Positions 23,031 through 35,040 of a stretch of DNA of 64,000 nucleotides are shown here, piece by piece. This DNA is from Vanilla planifolia (Eukaryota; Streptophyta; Magnoliopsida; Asparagales; Orchidaceae): the NCBI GenBank assembly GCA_023846275.1, contig CM043865.1, positions 9,288,068 through 9,352,067 on the forward strand, given 5' to 3'. The position numbers were made by a program, and so were the translations under genes. How positions within the stretch are numbered: position 1 is the stretch's first letter; every line of letters starts with the position of its first letter. Under the pieces are notes generated by a model, which did not search any database, was not told the DNA's origin, and saw only the letters and a program-made list of their open reading frames with translations.

Positions 23031-24093
23031 ATAGATTGATTGACTACTAAACTTATATATTTTGACATAGAATTTGAAAACAATGTTTTATCTAAACTCA
23101 TCAAATCATCATAATAATTGGGACACTATAAAGTTGAGCTCTTCCACAGATCATCGTGATGGTTAGGAGATTATGGAAAAAGCTTTGATGCCAAAGTAAA
23201 ATAGCGATGATAGAATTCCTAGGTTGGATTTACATCAAATTTTAATGTCAAAGTGATGTAAGAGAGTAAGATGATAATCTAAGCTTAAATAAATTATACT
23301 TTGAAACCAAATAGCGATGGAGGATAGTTAGTATATCGCACTTGATGTAAATCGTGTGAGAACAACGCACAAGAGGGGAGGGGTGAATTGTGCTTTTCAC
23401 TAAAATTTAGATTTTGAAAATTCTTTCAATTAAAAATGTTTGTAAATAAATTGTGAAATAAAAACGAAAAATGCAATAATAAGACAAGCAAAAAAAGACA
23501 AAGATTTTTAGGTGGTTCGGCTAAACCCGTGCCTACATCCACCCCCGATCAACCCGATCGGGCTTCCACTAACCACTCCCTTTTGCCGAAGCCGGTAGGG
23601 GTAAACCAAGTACAACCGGTGCTCCAACGAGACACCAAAAATCCGAACAAATCCGGCTACAATAAAGCGTACAATTTTTACAATAGCAATGCATACAAAA
23701 ATCCTACACCTTTAATTTCTCAAAGCAAAGTGGCACAAGTAAATGTTACCGAATGATGCAACGAAATGTGGAAGAAAGCTGTTGAAATTTGAGAAGAAGG
23801 TTGAGCCCGTAGCTCCCACAAGTATGCCAATTGTTGCTCTCGGTTTTGGCCTTTTTCCTTAGTTTTTGAAGATTTTTGCAAGTGGATTCATCAACACATA
23901 AATTGTAAAATGTCCTATATATATAGTCCACCAAAAAGCAATTCCAAACGGCTAGAAAAACGGTAAAAAGAAATCCGGAAAATAGCCGTTGCCGGAAGCC
24001 CGAAAAGGAAGAAGAAGAGCAGCAGCCGTCCGATCCCACTTCAAGAATGGACGGCTGGATGGACTTCACGGCTTGATCATCTCTAGACCGTCT

Positions 24094-24513
24094 GATCCGG
24101 GCGGACTTGATCTGAACCATTGGATCCCACGCGCTGAACGAACGGCGCTGATTAAACAGCCATTCGAAATTACTCTCGCCCATTGGATCTGGGCGGGCTT
24201 GATCTGCGCCTTTGGATCCTGCCGAAGTTATAAGGTGGGATTTTTAGTCCCACGCTGCAGAATGAAATTTGGCACAATGCTTTATAATAAATTTGCGCCG
24301 TTTAACCTGCGAGCCACTTTGGGGCTGGCTCCCCCCTTCCTTGACCGGGATTTCATCACCCGGTTCATGTTGACTTAGCCATGCACTGTTCTTTGACCGT
24401 AGACCGCGCTGAAGTTAGACTTAGTCGAGCTCCTCTCGGCAGGCTTGGCTTAGCCAGGCACTGTTCCGTTGACCGTTGACCAGCGCTAGCCGAGCTGCTC
24501 TCGGCGGTCTTTG
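24094..24513. repeat. Imperfect 92-bp and 75-bp direct repeats in LTR
   Basis: GATCCGGGCGGACTTGATCT (24094) recurs as GATCTGGGCGGGCTTGATCT (24186), 92 bp apart. Further right, CTTAGCCATGCACTGTT (24374) recurs as CTTAGCCAGGCACTGTT (24449), 75 bp apart, followed by similar CGAGCT(C/G)CTCTCGGC blocks. Confidence 0.7.
24235..24288 (-). promoter_or_regulatory. Hairpin plus TATA-like motif, conserved LTR core
   Basis: GTGGGA (24235-24240) and TCCCAC (24248-24253) form a perfect 6-bp inverted repeat with a 7-base loop. TTATAAT begins at 24282, 36 bp after the AGTC at 24246. On the element's sense strand this is a TATA box followed about 30 bp later by a hairpin that would sit at the RNA 5' end. Confidence 0.6.
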
Positions 24514-25164
24514 GGCGGGCTTTGCTCGCCCATTTCGGGTCAACCAAATTTTTATTTTTCTTTTTTTTATTTCTAAAAGGCCTGGACGGGCTGTTTTGGC
24601 GCCGGGTCGACCTGCCCATGCTACAGTGCTTTTTCCCGAGACTTTTGCTGTTTTAGGGTATTTTTGACGAATTTTTTAGCCACAAATTTGAATATAAGTG
24701 TATAAAAATAATTTTATATTCTTATAGTATTATAAGTTAATTAAGTGGCTATGAAAAGAAATTCGTAAAAAACGATTCCAAAATAATATTAAAAAATCAA
24801 ATACCCATGTCTATACATTTTGTCAAATATGCTTGGCCCAAAAATGAAAATTCATTATTAAATAATTTTATAATATTTTTAAATGTTAATACTACTAGTG
24901 TGCCTCATAATCTCAAAGTTTTGACATATCAAATTCAAGAGAAATAAAAAGAAATTTAATTATAAAAAATCTTGCGCATGTCTCAAAAATTCTTTGAAGT
25001 ATGCCATGACCTCAAGGCCCTTAGAGACCATTATTTTAGACATCTAAAATACATGACTTGATTTAATTAATTATTAACAATTTTAATTAAAAAACAAGCC
25101 TTCAGTAATAAATAGCTTGGTTTTGTAATTATCACATCAAAGGGTACAACAAGCACTAATACAA

Positions 25165-25860
25165 AAGAGAATATTTTGGTACAAAATCTACTTCACAATT
25201 TCTACCAAAGTCTCTTAAAATGTAATTTTTAAAGAAATTTCTAAGTTGTTATGAAATGAGCTACAAGTCTATTCTAGTTTATGATAGGTTGGTCTAATTT
25301 GGGTTAGATGGTCTAATGCTAGTGTTAGACTTTTTCCTCATTTTTTTAATCTAGTTCAACGGTTGGGCTGGAGAGTGGCAATGGTTGCTCATGCCAGATC
25401 ATTGAGGTCATCAGAGTAGATACTTAATTAAGAAAATATATTTTAAAATATGTAAGGCATCAAATGAATGTTTGTAATTAATATGGTGCTAACAAGCTGG
25501 TACTTGTCTGAGTAGGATGGGTTGATGAGCTCACATGATGTTACTAATACATGGTGGGTTGTACATTAGCCATGTAATTAAATGTCAATGGGATATAAAA
25601 GAAATCAATAGTGGCAATGGAGTGGGATTAGTTGATAGGAGAAGTTGTAGGAGTTGAAATCATTAGTAGTCTATAGCAAAGAAAGTGATGGTGAAGTAAT
25701 TACTCTTGATTGAAACTTAGGATAAGATATTGCTAAGCAAAACCTTCCTTTGATGCATGGATGTCCCACCAAAAACATAGGTTAGGATCACAACTTAGAC
25801 CAATAGGCTGTCTACACCTTCCTCTAGTTGATGAATGTCTCATCCTTAAGGTTGGTAATA
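25165..25860 (+). repeat. Unclassified dispersed repeat, copy 2
   Basis: A diverged same-orientation copy of 10190-10930. Matching blocks include TTTGGTACAAAATCTAC (25176), ATGTCAATGGG (25580) and GAGTGGGATTAGTTGAT (25621). No open frame of useful length survives here, so the 70-codon frame of copy 1 is not conserved. Confidence 0.6.
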
Positions 25861-26404
25861 AAAAAAAATTGACCAAAGATCTAATATCTATGTTTTTTTT
25901 ATGATTTCAATAAATTCAATATTCATTTTTTAGTTTTAGGTATTTTTTAATTATATTTATCACAATTTTAGATTAATTTAAGACAATTTATATTTTATAA
26001 AATTAAAAAATTAAAAAAGAGCTTTTAAAAAATAATAACATAAAGATTTGGTTAAAATCATAATAAGCTAAAATGAATTTAAGTGATGATCTCAAATTAA
26101 GAGCCTTCATATTGGCATGATAACTATTTTGTTGCTAAAGAAGAAAATTTTCATTACTTATAAAATGTAATCAACTTGCCTTGGATCATAAGACCAAAAT
26201 GTGCCTTGGCTTTCATGCTTTAAGATGACAATCTATCTTGTGTCATCTCTCCCTCCTCTAACACTTCATGACACTTTTATGTTTAATATCTTCTTCTCTC
26301 TACAAACTCTTTGTTGGAAATAATATTTGATGATGGCTAAACTCTATGTTGTTGAAGACATGATCATCTGTCTTATAGATGATTAAATTAGTTTTAAAAT
26401 ATGG

Positions 26405-26425
26405 TATATATATATATATATATAT
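26405..26425. repeat. Short (AT)n microsatellite
   Basis: About ten TA dinucleotides. Confidence 0.9.
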
Positions 26426-27583
26426 GTTTTAGATCTTACATATCTTATTGTTAAATCATTATTTTTCTAACCATAATGACTCTATTACTCCATTTATTTG
26501 CAGCAAACATCGAGCGCTCTTGTTGTTACGTTCAAAGCTGCCTTGAAGGATGGTTAAATTAATTAAGATTATTTTTTATATATGGCCAACTTCCTTCGTG
26601 CTCTCTGGATGATGTATAATTAAAATAAAATAATTAATTAAAGGAAGCAGGTTCTACGCAGCTTAGACTTGCTTTATAAAACATTAAATAAATAAACAAG
26701 CAGTAGATGAATTTAATCCATCACCGTTCCGTAGTGGATTATCTATGTGTAATTTAAAAAAAAAAAAAACGTATCTGAAACTTGGTTTAATTAATTACAT
26801 AATTGAATAAGTTTACGATTAGACATTCTAGCCAAAATGATTGCTTTGGTGTGCTCTTTCTTTTACATGATCTATCATGAATATTATTCATACATCGATG
26901 AGTTTTTTTAATAAGGCTTGAATGACCCTTATGTTAAATGAACAAACTTTGAGCCTACATGTCCATTGATGCTTCATGCATCAAAGATGAAGGACCTCAC
27001 CAAAATGTGAAAGATTTCCTTGCTTTGCCATGGCCATGCTTGAAGCAACATTGGTCTCTGGAGAGATCATAACGGTAACACTTGAAATTTTGTTTTGTTA
27101 TGTATACATGCTAAGTGTTAATCTTTTGTCTCAAAAAATTTGTCTTTATATAAAATGTTTTGGGCTTTGCAAATAATTATATATTTGGATATGCATGAAT
27201 TTATTATGAATTTTGAAAGATTTACTCATTAGGTATATAATTGATTAATTCTTAAGCTTAATTAAGTTAATTAAGCTCAATCAAGGGAACCTCTTCTTAC
27301 CTTACCACCTCCAACTCTATTATTTTCTATCACTCTCTTGTTGGTTGTTGGTTTAGAAAATTTAGAGATAGTTAGAGAGAGAAAGACAGTTGCATTATAG
27401 AGAGATAAAAGAGACTAGATGAGTAAATTATGAAACATGTTATTATGAAAAATGATGATTATATAAGTATGCTTATTATTATTCAACAATTATCTAGATA
27501 CATGTGTTGTTTTATTGTTTATGAATATTGCATGGTGAGGCATGACATGTGATAAAAGGAAAGAATAAGTACTTGAAATGGTA

Positions 27584-27688
<105 letters not shown>

Positions 27689-28358
27689 AGAAGAACATTG
27701 GACTAATTTGAAGTATGATTCAACAAAAATAAATTTAGCATAAAATGAATAAGCTTGTAAAAAGGAACATACATTTTGGGGGAGTAGAGTCTCCTTGATG
27801 CCTTAATGTAAGGGTAGTTTAAGTACAAGGTTAAGCATGAAGATTAAGTCAATAAATTAATGGGGAGTTAAAGAAGTATACAATTAACAAGAATCGATAA
27901 AGAATCAATGATTTTGTTAGGACTATGGGGATTACTAATAATCAATAACATCTAATAAATAATGAATGGCTAATAAATATCTTTTTTTCAAAATTTGATA
28001 TTTGAATTTAGTAACAATTTTATTAATACTTGATATCTTGTTTTATTTAATAATTAATGAAAAATTATTATTCAACATCAATTACTTAGAGTTATTATAA
28101 ATATTTAGTGTGGCATCATAGTCTCACTATATTGAAATATTGTTTTTTTGGGTCACTTATCTCAATCAAAATGAGTTTTGTCATTCATATAAGGACCCTT
28201 CCTATTTATACATATTAAATTAATTAAGCCATAAGAGGAGGCTAATTTTGCAATTTCTTCACAACAAACTTTGCTTATAAGAATCCAAAAATGTTATTAT
28301 TCTTAGCATTCATGGTCATTCTATAAGGATATTTAAATGAAATATGACTTAATTTATG

Positions 28359-28437
<79 letters not shown>

Positions 28438-28470
28438 TAATAATAATGATAATAATAATAATAATAATAT
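28359..28470. repeat. (AAT)n microsatellite, about 110 bp
   Basis: AAT trinucleotides with a few interruptions (AAC, ATG). On the minus strand it gives poly-Tyr or poly-Ile frames, which are artefacts. Confidence 0.97.
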
Positions 28471-29779
28471 ATAACATTAGAAGTTGCATGAGTATGTAAT
28501 GTATGTAGAGAGATCTTAGAAGCATGTGCATGCATGTGAACATGTTTTCTTTTAATTCTATCCTTCACATTAGTTTGAGACAAAGTATAGGGAGAAGAAA
28601 ATGAACAAAACCTTGCATTTACATGATTCAATTCTTTTTCTTTTTGACAAAAAAACATTCAATTTTTCTTCTAATTCAATAATCTTAGTTTTTGATAAGT
28701 TCATTTTGAATTTTCAAATACTTAATGGATGAAACATGCTCAACTGATTGCTAGCTTCATGTATTTAGAAATGCATTGAAAAAAATTAAGGAAAGAGTAA
28801 TGCAATATATTAAGGTTCTAAAACTAGATGATACATATTAATAGACACAAAATACAAATAAAAAATTCAATATAAAGTTGGCATGGAATGATATTAAATC
28901 AAAGGGATTGATCCTTAAATCTAAGAAATATATTTGATCACTTAAAATATCTTTAAATATAATAATAATTTATTATAGAATAATGAACCAGATGCTCTCG
29001 TTTTTTAAAATTACAAAATATAAATATTTAACTTGTTTCCAAGTGTCCATGCTGTCCTTAAGAAGAAACTACTAATCATGCTTTTTATGAGTATAACAAA
29101 TTCACAAAAATTTTGACTCATTTTACTACAATATTCTTAATTAAGAAGAATATTATAAATGTCTTAGATGTGATCTAATATTGGTGGAAGCAATCATTTA
29201 TGGATAAAGTGTACAAGAAGATCACATATCTGATCCCTTTCATGATATGTTGCGAGGTATGCACATAATATAAAATTATTTGAGAAAATTGAACTTTCTA
29301 TTGACATAATAATTTAGAAAGTAAAATTACTTTATTATAACATATTTAAATGCTCCTCATTAAGTCAGACATATGTAGCAGATAATATATTTGTTTAATG
29401 TAGTGTGATACCACCATTTTGCATTATTTGGCAATAGTGAATATAAATTGTTAGTTGGAGTCCCCTCTTAATAATGGCATTAAGCTAAATCTATATGGTT
29501 AGTTCCAAGGATAATTTGGAAATGTAAGTTATGGTGGCATAATAAGGAATCAATAGAGTAGTTAAAGCATTTACAACTCCAATATGAGCTTCAATGTTTA
29601 TGGTGGTAAGTGCTATTTCTCTCTTCTTTGGTTTTCAACTCTATAATAGTTTGGGCTTGATCCAAAAAATAACATTATGGAGCTTAACTGTAAGTTAATC
29701 TTATATATGAATATTGGTGATTTAAGAACACCTTAGAATAATTAAAGATTAAATTAATGTGCTATGAATAAACATAGAA

Positions 29780-32563
29780 GAGTAGCATTCAATCTTAGAC
29801 AACATAGAATCAAAGAGACCTTAGAAGTTCATTCAAATTTATAGGGTCAATCTTAGTGGCTATCCAAAAGTTATGTTAGATACATGTTAACTTTCATTGA
29901 TGATTACTCTAGATGGATATGTGATTTCTTCTTAAAAAATTTGTTATTTTTTAGAGTTTTGTCCAATATAAGGCACTTAACGAGAAGTAGATAAGAAAAG
30001 TCATCAAAACATATTTAAACTAATAATAGATTGGAATGTTGTTCTAGTGAATTCAATAAATTCTATAAAAAGAAGGCATAATTAGGTACAAAACTTGTAC
30101 AAGAACTCCTTAACAAAATGGTGTCTCTAGGAAAAAACTAAACTATTCTAAAGAAGGCTAGATGCATGTTATTTATTGTAGGTCTTTCAAAATTATTCTA
30201 AGTAAAAATATGTTCCACACATCTAATCAATATTTTATCTCATACAATCTTAGATAAGAAAATACTTGAAGAAATTAGATTAGGCAAATCTTTTGATTAT
30301 TTTCAGTTAAAAGTTTTTGGTTGTGTTGCTTACTTTTATTATATAAAAGGGAAATTAGACCCTGAGTTTAAGAAATGTTTCTTTCTTGGTTATACTGTCG
30401 AGGTAAAACAAAAGGCTATAAATATTTATGTCTTTCTGAATTTAAATTGATAGTTAATGGAGATATTATGTTTGATAAAGAGTTTGTTTTAAATTCTTCT
30501 AAACAATCTATTATTGTTCGTGATGATGCTATAAATAATAATCCAAATGGTGTAAAAACTAAGATTTGTTTAGATTACCTACTGGAAGATATACATGTTG
30601 TTGAAGATGATTAATTTAGGAAGAATAATCATATAGCATTAGAAGGGATCAAGAAAGAAGGGTGATTAAACCTCCAAAGAGATATAAAGAGGCTAATTTG
30701 GTTGCATACACTTTGTCTGTGAGTCAAGACACAAGTTTGACTAATAAGCCTTGCACTTATTCAAAGGCAACTACTTATGAAAGCTAAAAAAATTGGTTTT
30801 TTGCTATATAAGAGGAGATAAAGTCCTTACATAGGAAAAAAACTTAGGATTTGACAAAGATTTTAGCTAGTAAGAAGGCCATTGTGGGTGTTCAAAAAAA
30901 GTCTTATACATTAGGTGTTGATGAAGATAATTCAAGGCCATGCTTGTAGTCAAGGGATACAAGCATTTTAAAGGTATTAATTTTACTGATATCTTTGCAC
31001 CTATGATAAAACACACATCCATTAGATTTTTTTTGGTTTGGTTGCTATGAATGATTTAGAGTTGAAATATCTAGATATCAAGACTATTTTCTTACATGAA
31101 AATCTAAAAGAAGAGATATATATAAAGCAACCTATAAGCTTTGTTTATGAATTTTTCTTGGTTCTTTTTTGCATTTTTCATGCTCAAAATTTCTTAATTC
31201 AAGATCTTTTTTTTTTAGATTTCTCATATGTTATAAGAATCTTTTTCTTTGGATTTATATTTTTATTCTGACTTTATTGCTTTATATTTATATGAGAATT
31301 CAAAAAGAATGATTAGATTAAAATGACCCAAGGTTGAATCCTATATATATCGAAAAGTGGCAATACTTTTGGAAAGAACTAAGACTCTAGATTGGATATA
31401 ATGTCATTTTTTGATACTATATCAAATCATGACACTACATGTGTACAAATTAAAAAGTCTTTGTATGACTTAAAATAGTCTCCTAAATAATGGTACAAAG
31501 GGTTTGATTCTTTCATATTAACTCATTAGTTTTATAAGAGTTATTTTGATTGATGTGTATACTTGAAAAAACTTATAGATGAATCATTCTTGTACTTGGT
31601 GCTCTATGTGGATGATATGCTTATTACAATAAAGAGCAAGACTCATGTGGAGAGCTTAAAAAGACTTAAATAGAAGTTTGACATGAAGACTTGAGGGTAA
31701 TAATGAAGATACTTGGGTGGGATCACATATAGGAAAAAAGGGGCTTCTTTCATCTCAGAGCAACTTACGTTACGAAGGTGCTTCAAAGATTCAGGATGAA
31801 AGAAGCTAAACTTATTTCTACACCTTTGTTCACTCATTTCAAGTTGTCTAAAAATTTACGTCTAAACGCTAAAGAGGAGATAAGATACATGCAATATGTT
31901 TCTTACATAAATGTAGTTGGTAGGTTGATGTATGTGATGATTTACACTCATCCTAATTTGGCACATGTTGTTTATATTGTCAATAAGTACATGATTGATC
32001 TATGTAAGTAGTATTGGGAGACTATTAAGTAAATTTAGATGTATTTATGTGGCATTATTGATACTTGTCTACATTTTAGAGAAAAACTTTCATGACTAAA
32101 AGGTTATGTTGACTTAGACTATAGAGATGACTATGATAGAAGATCTCTCACAAGATATGTCTTCACTCTTAAGGGTTGTGGTATTAGTTGAAGATCAATT
32201 TTGTATAGTACAATTATGCTGTCTACTACAAAAGGTAGAGTATATGGTAATCATTGATGCTGTGAATGAAGCTATCTAGCTATGAGGTTTATTTTTAGAG
32301 TTGAGTGAGATTGGTGGAGTAATCATCATATTTTGTGATAATTAAAGTATTGTATGCTTGTCTAAGGATAAGACGTTTCACGAGAAGATAAAATATATAC
32401 ATATTAGATACTAATTTACTCGTGACAGGATTGAGACTAAAAATATAGCTATTTAAAAGATCAACAATTTGGAGAATCTCGTAGACATGATGACAAAGGT
32501 GCTTTCAACAACCAAGTGCAAACTTTGTTTGGACTTGGTTAATGTCATGTGATTCATGGAGAC
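29780..32563 (+). mobile_element. Decayed Ty1/copia pol (integrase, RT, RNase H), Tork-like
   Basis: Domains appear in copia order, split by stops and frameshifts. Integrase is at 29800-30330: the YMLTFIDDYSRW motif near 29890, then TDNG-like and EFNKFYK text, then FGCVAY near 30320. The integrase tail (CFFLGY...KGYKYL) runs to about 30610. RT is at 30700-31740: KHTSIR, LDIKT-FLHENLKEEIYIKQP (31060-31130), KKSLYDLK (31455) and YVDDMLI (31606-31625). RNase H is at 31780-32560: GRLMYV, YVFTLKG, LSTTKGR, CDN, DMMTKVLSTTK. About 290 bp at 31147-31440 interrupts RT. Gag and both LTRs were not identified. Many stops are C-to-T or G-to-A changes of expected codons. Dead element. Confidence 0.9.
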
Positions 32564-33229
32564 ACTCTTTGGAAAGCTAAGCTTTGCATTACTTTAATTG
32601 ACTTTACTTCAAGAAGAAATTAAAGTCAAGATATAGATTTGTTGATATTACATTGAATTCATTCGTGTTAGAAGACTGTTTAGTTGAAGCATCCAACTTA
32701 TATGGATCAAACTTTGTGCTAAGTTAATAGGACAATTAAGAGGGGGGAGTAATGCCCCCTTGTAGGGGTCTGAGGGCGTAGGCCTCAGTTCATGATCTAT
32801 GACATATTCATAATAATGTTATCTTAATATTTTGTTCTAAACCTGTATATATATATATGTTATGTTACTTAAGATTTGATAGTGGTTTTAAGACATTTTT
32901 TCTCCTAAACTCTCTTATAACTCTCAATTATAATAAATATGAAGTCAAAACTAGTATACGAATCCAACAAGAGGGGGTGAATTATGGACTTAAAAATAAT
33001 ATTTGCTATTCTTTAACATACTTATTTCTTAAAAATAATTTTATTTTTATAGAAAACTTTGATTTTATATATATATATATATTATTTTTAATATGATAAA
33101 AAATGAAGGTAAAAATTAAAATGAGACACCATAATTTTTAGTAGTTTGGTTCAAATTAGAGCCTATATCCAACCTTAACTAAAGTAAAAAAAACATCACT
33201 AATAACAGGTTACAACTTGAGATTTTTTC

Positions 33230-33360
33230 TTTTGGTTCACATCCAACCTACTAGTTTTAGTAGGTTCAACTTTAACTCAAGCTTTTGTGAGCTTAACTCA
33301 AACTCAATTTTTTATAAGGTCAATCCAAACTCAGACTTTTATAAAATGTCAGGCTACCTA
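33230..33360. repeat. Degenerate 25-29-bp array in LTR
   Basis: Units beginning TTTT and ending in CTCAA, CTCAG or similar: TTTTAGTAGGTTCAACTTTA, TTTTGTGAGCTTAACTCAAA and TTTTTTATAAGGTCAATCCA. The equivalent array in the related LTR is at 41240-41370. Confidence 0.65.
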
Positions 33361-34243
33361 ACCAAAGAGAAAAAGAAAAATACAATAAGATAATTTTTTT
33401 TATAAATTTGTATAACTTTTTATACTTGTTTATTAATGAAACAAGACATAATGAGCTTAAATTCAAGAAGAGAAATGAGAAATTAAAAATTTAAATATGC
33501 AAGACTTAGTTGAAAATTTTGACGATTTGAGAAGAAGTCGTAATTATTGCAAGTAGAATTTACATCAAAAGAATATTGAATAGTTATTTGCTGAGATCTC
33601 AAAGATTAATTTATGCTCATTAGTTATTTCATTTATATTGGTTAAGTGTTTATAGAAAAATTTTGATTATTGCTATTAGAAAATGTAAAAAGATATTTGA
33701 AAAGCTACAACCAAACAACTTAAAAAATATTTTAAAATAATTTTTCGAAATGACTAACACAAAAACTAAATAATTAACTATTAGGTAGGATGGTGTAGGG
33801 CTGTTAATCTTATCAGAGGTGATACAAATCCTCAGATCTAATGGTAAAAAGCATATGAGTTATGAATTGTCTGATCAAGATAGATTTGATCTAGGTGATC
33901 CAACCAAGTTGTTCTAGAATGTTTGATTAAACAAAGATAAAATTAGAAATGATTTTAGTCATAAGATTTAAAATAGATTATTCGAAGCCCCATGATTTAA
34001 GAATAGATTTTGTACAAGGAAAATCTCTGATGAAGCCAGATGAGTTCACAATCGTCAGATGTCAAGCAAGGATCAATCAGCTATGGTGAATGATACAATA
34101 ACCTTCCAATCAACTCATCAAATAGATAATTGTATCGATTTAGATCATTGCTTAAAAGATGGAGGCAATCTCTATCGTGTGATTACGAAAATGTGTGATC
34201 GGACGGCATTGAGCACTACCAGTTTTGGATGGAGATAAGAACA

Positions 34244-34294
34244 GGGGATTTAGTCCCACTTTGTAGGAAACAAAAAGTATTTGGAGTTTATAAT
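34244..34294 (-). promoter_or_regulatory. Conserved hairpin and TATA-like motif pair of SIRE-like LTR
   Basis: GGGGATTTAGTCCCAC (34244-34259) is followed by TTATAAT at 34288, 36 bp after AGTC at 34252. It matches the other three LTRs in spacing while the surrounding sequence has diverged strongly. Confidence 0.6.
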
Positions 34295-35040
34295 CATTCA
34301 TAAAAGAGTTAAATGTAAAGCCTAATCAGGGCTAGCTCTTCCCTTGTGCATAGGGGAATTCATCCCCTAAACATACTTGTAACATACAGGATTAGTTTGA
34401 GTGGTGTTCGGTTTGATTCAATGTCTTACACCATCTAGTTCAAGAATTCGTTGTAAGCCAAAATGGGCTCGACTCAATTTGGTTTCGACTATTTCTTGAC
34501 CCAAGAAATGCGAGTGCCCTCTTAAGCTTACTTTTCGTGAGAGCTTTGCACTTGGACTCAAGTTGGGATGTGGTAAAAATATTTTTTTATTTTAATTATG
34601 AAAAATCTAATATAATTAATTTTTTAATTTAATTAAGATTTAATAAACTAACATAAAATTTAATAAGGATAAGATTTAACCAAGAAAATGGTTATGAGAT
34701 TAAAAAATTAAATCCTATTTGTTTGCTAAATTAAGGAGATGATTGAATAATTTGATATGCAAATATGATTTAAAATTGATTCAAAATGAGAGTGCCTTAA
34801 AATCAACAAGCTATCATTTTATTTTATAATAAAAAAAATCTTATCAAAGTTGATGCATATATCTTTAATCTTTAAAGCTTATTAAATACTCTAAAGTGCT
34901 GTAAAGCAAATGATTTATTAACTTCAAAAGTGCATTACTTGTTCATTAAAAACTATACTTGATTTAAACTAAATAAATAATTAGAACAAAATACTAAATA
35001 TTTAATACTTAACTCATCAAACACAAGGATGATCAAACAT

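Larger units (their letters stand above)
23170..24900 (-). mobile_element. SIRE-like LTR with primer-binding-site-like sequence
   Basis: The left end of the LTR reads AAGAGGGGAGGGGTGAATTG (23370 region). Beyond it, at 23296-23312, the minus strand reads TTTGGTTTCAAAGT. A second version, TTTGGCATCAAAGC, lies at 23181-23196. Both resemble the initiator-tRNA primer-binding site TGGTATCAGAGC, so this would be the 5' LTR of an element running leftward. The LTR is GC-richer and less decayed than its relatives. The 129- and 145-aa frames inside (23746-24378) match no protein and follow LTR sequence. The right end is uncertain. Confidence 0.65.
32955..35040 (-). mobile_element. SIRE-like LTR, decayed
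   Basis: It begins with CCAACAAGAGGGGGTGAATT (32963 region) and runs to about 35035, where it aligns end to end with the LTR at 40973-43018. Shared blocks are the TAGTTTGGTTCAAATTAGAG area, the 25-28-bp array near 33230, the AGTCCCAC...TTATAAT pair, and the AT-rich right part (34560-35030). A few bases beyond the right end (GTATACGAGCAAAAAA on the minus strand) resemble the inside of the 41-kb element, so this is probably a 3' LTR whose element is otherwise lost or diverged. Confidence 0.7.

Noticed and set aside
24246..24288. snRNA gene promoter (USE plus TATA)
   Set aside because: The motif match is suggestive, but it occurs in four LTRs and no snRNA-like sequence follows; an LTR core promoter on the opposite strand explains it more simply. 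Kept only as an alternative.
23746..24378. Frames of 145 aa (minus) and 129 aa (plus) as genes
   Set aside because: They lie in LTR sequence shared with other SIRE-like LTRs and match no protein family; openness follows the locally higher GC content.
28275..28658. 127-aa poly-Tyr/Ile protein on the minus strand
   Set aside because: Translation of the (AAT)n microsatellite.
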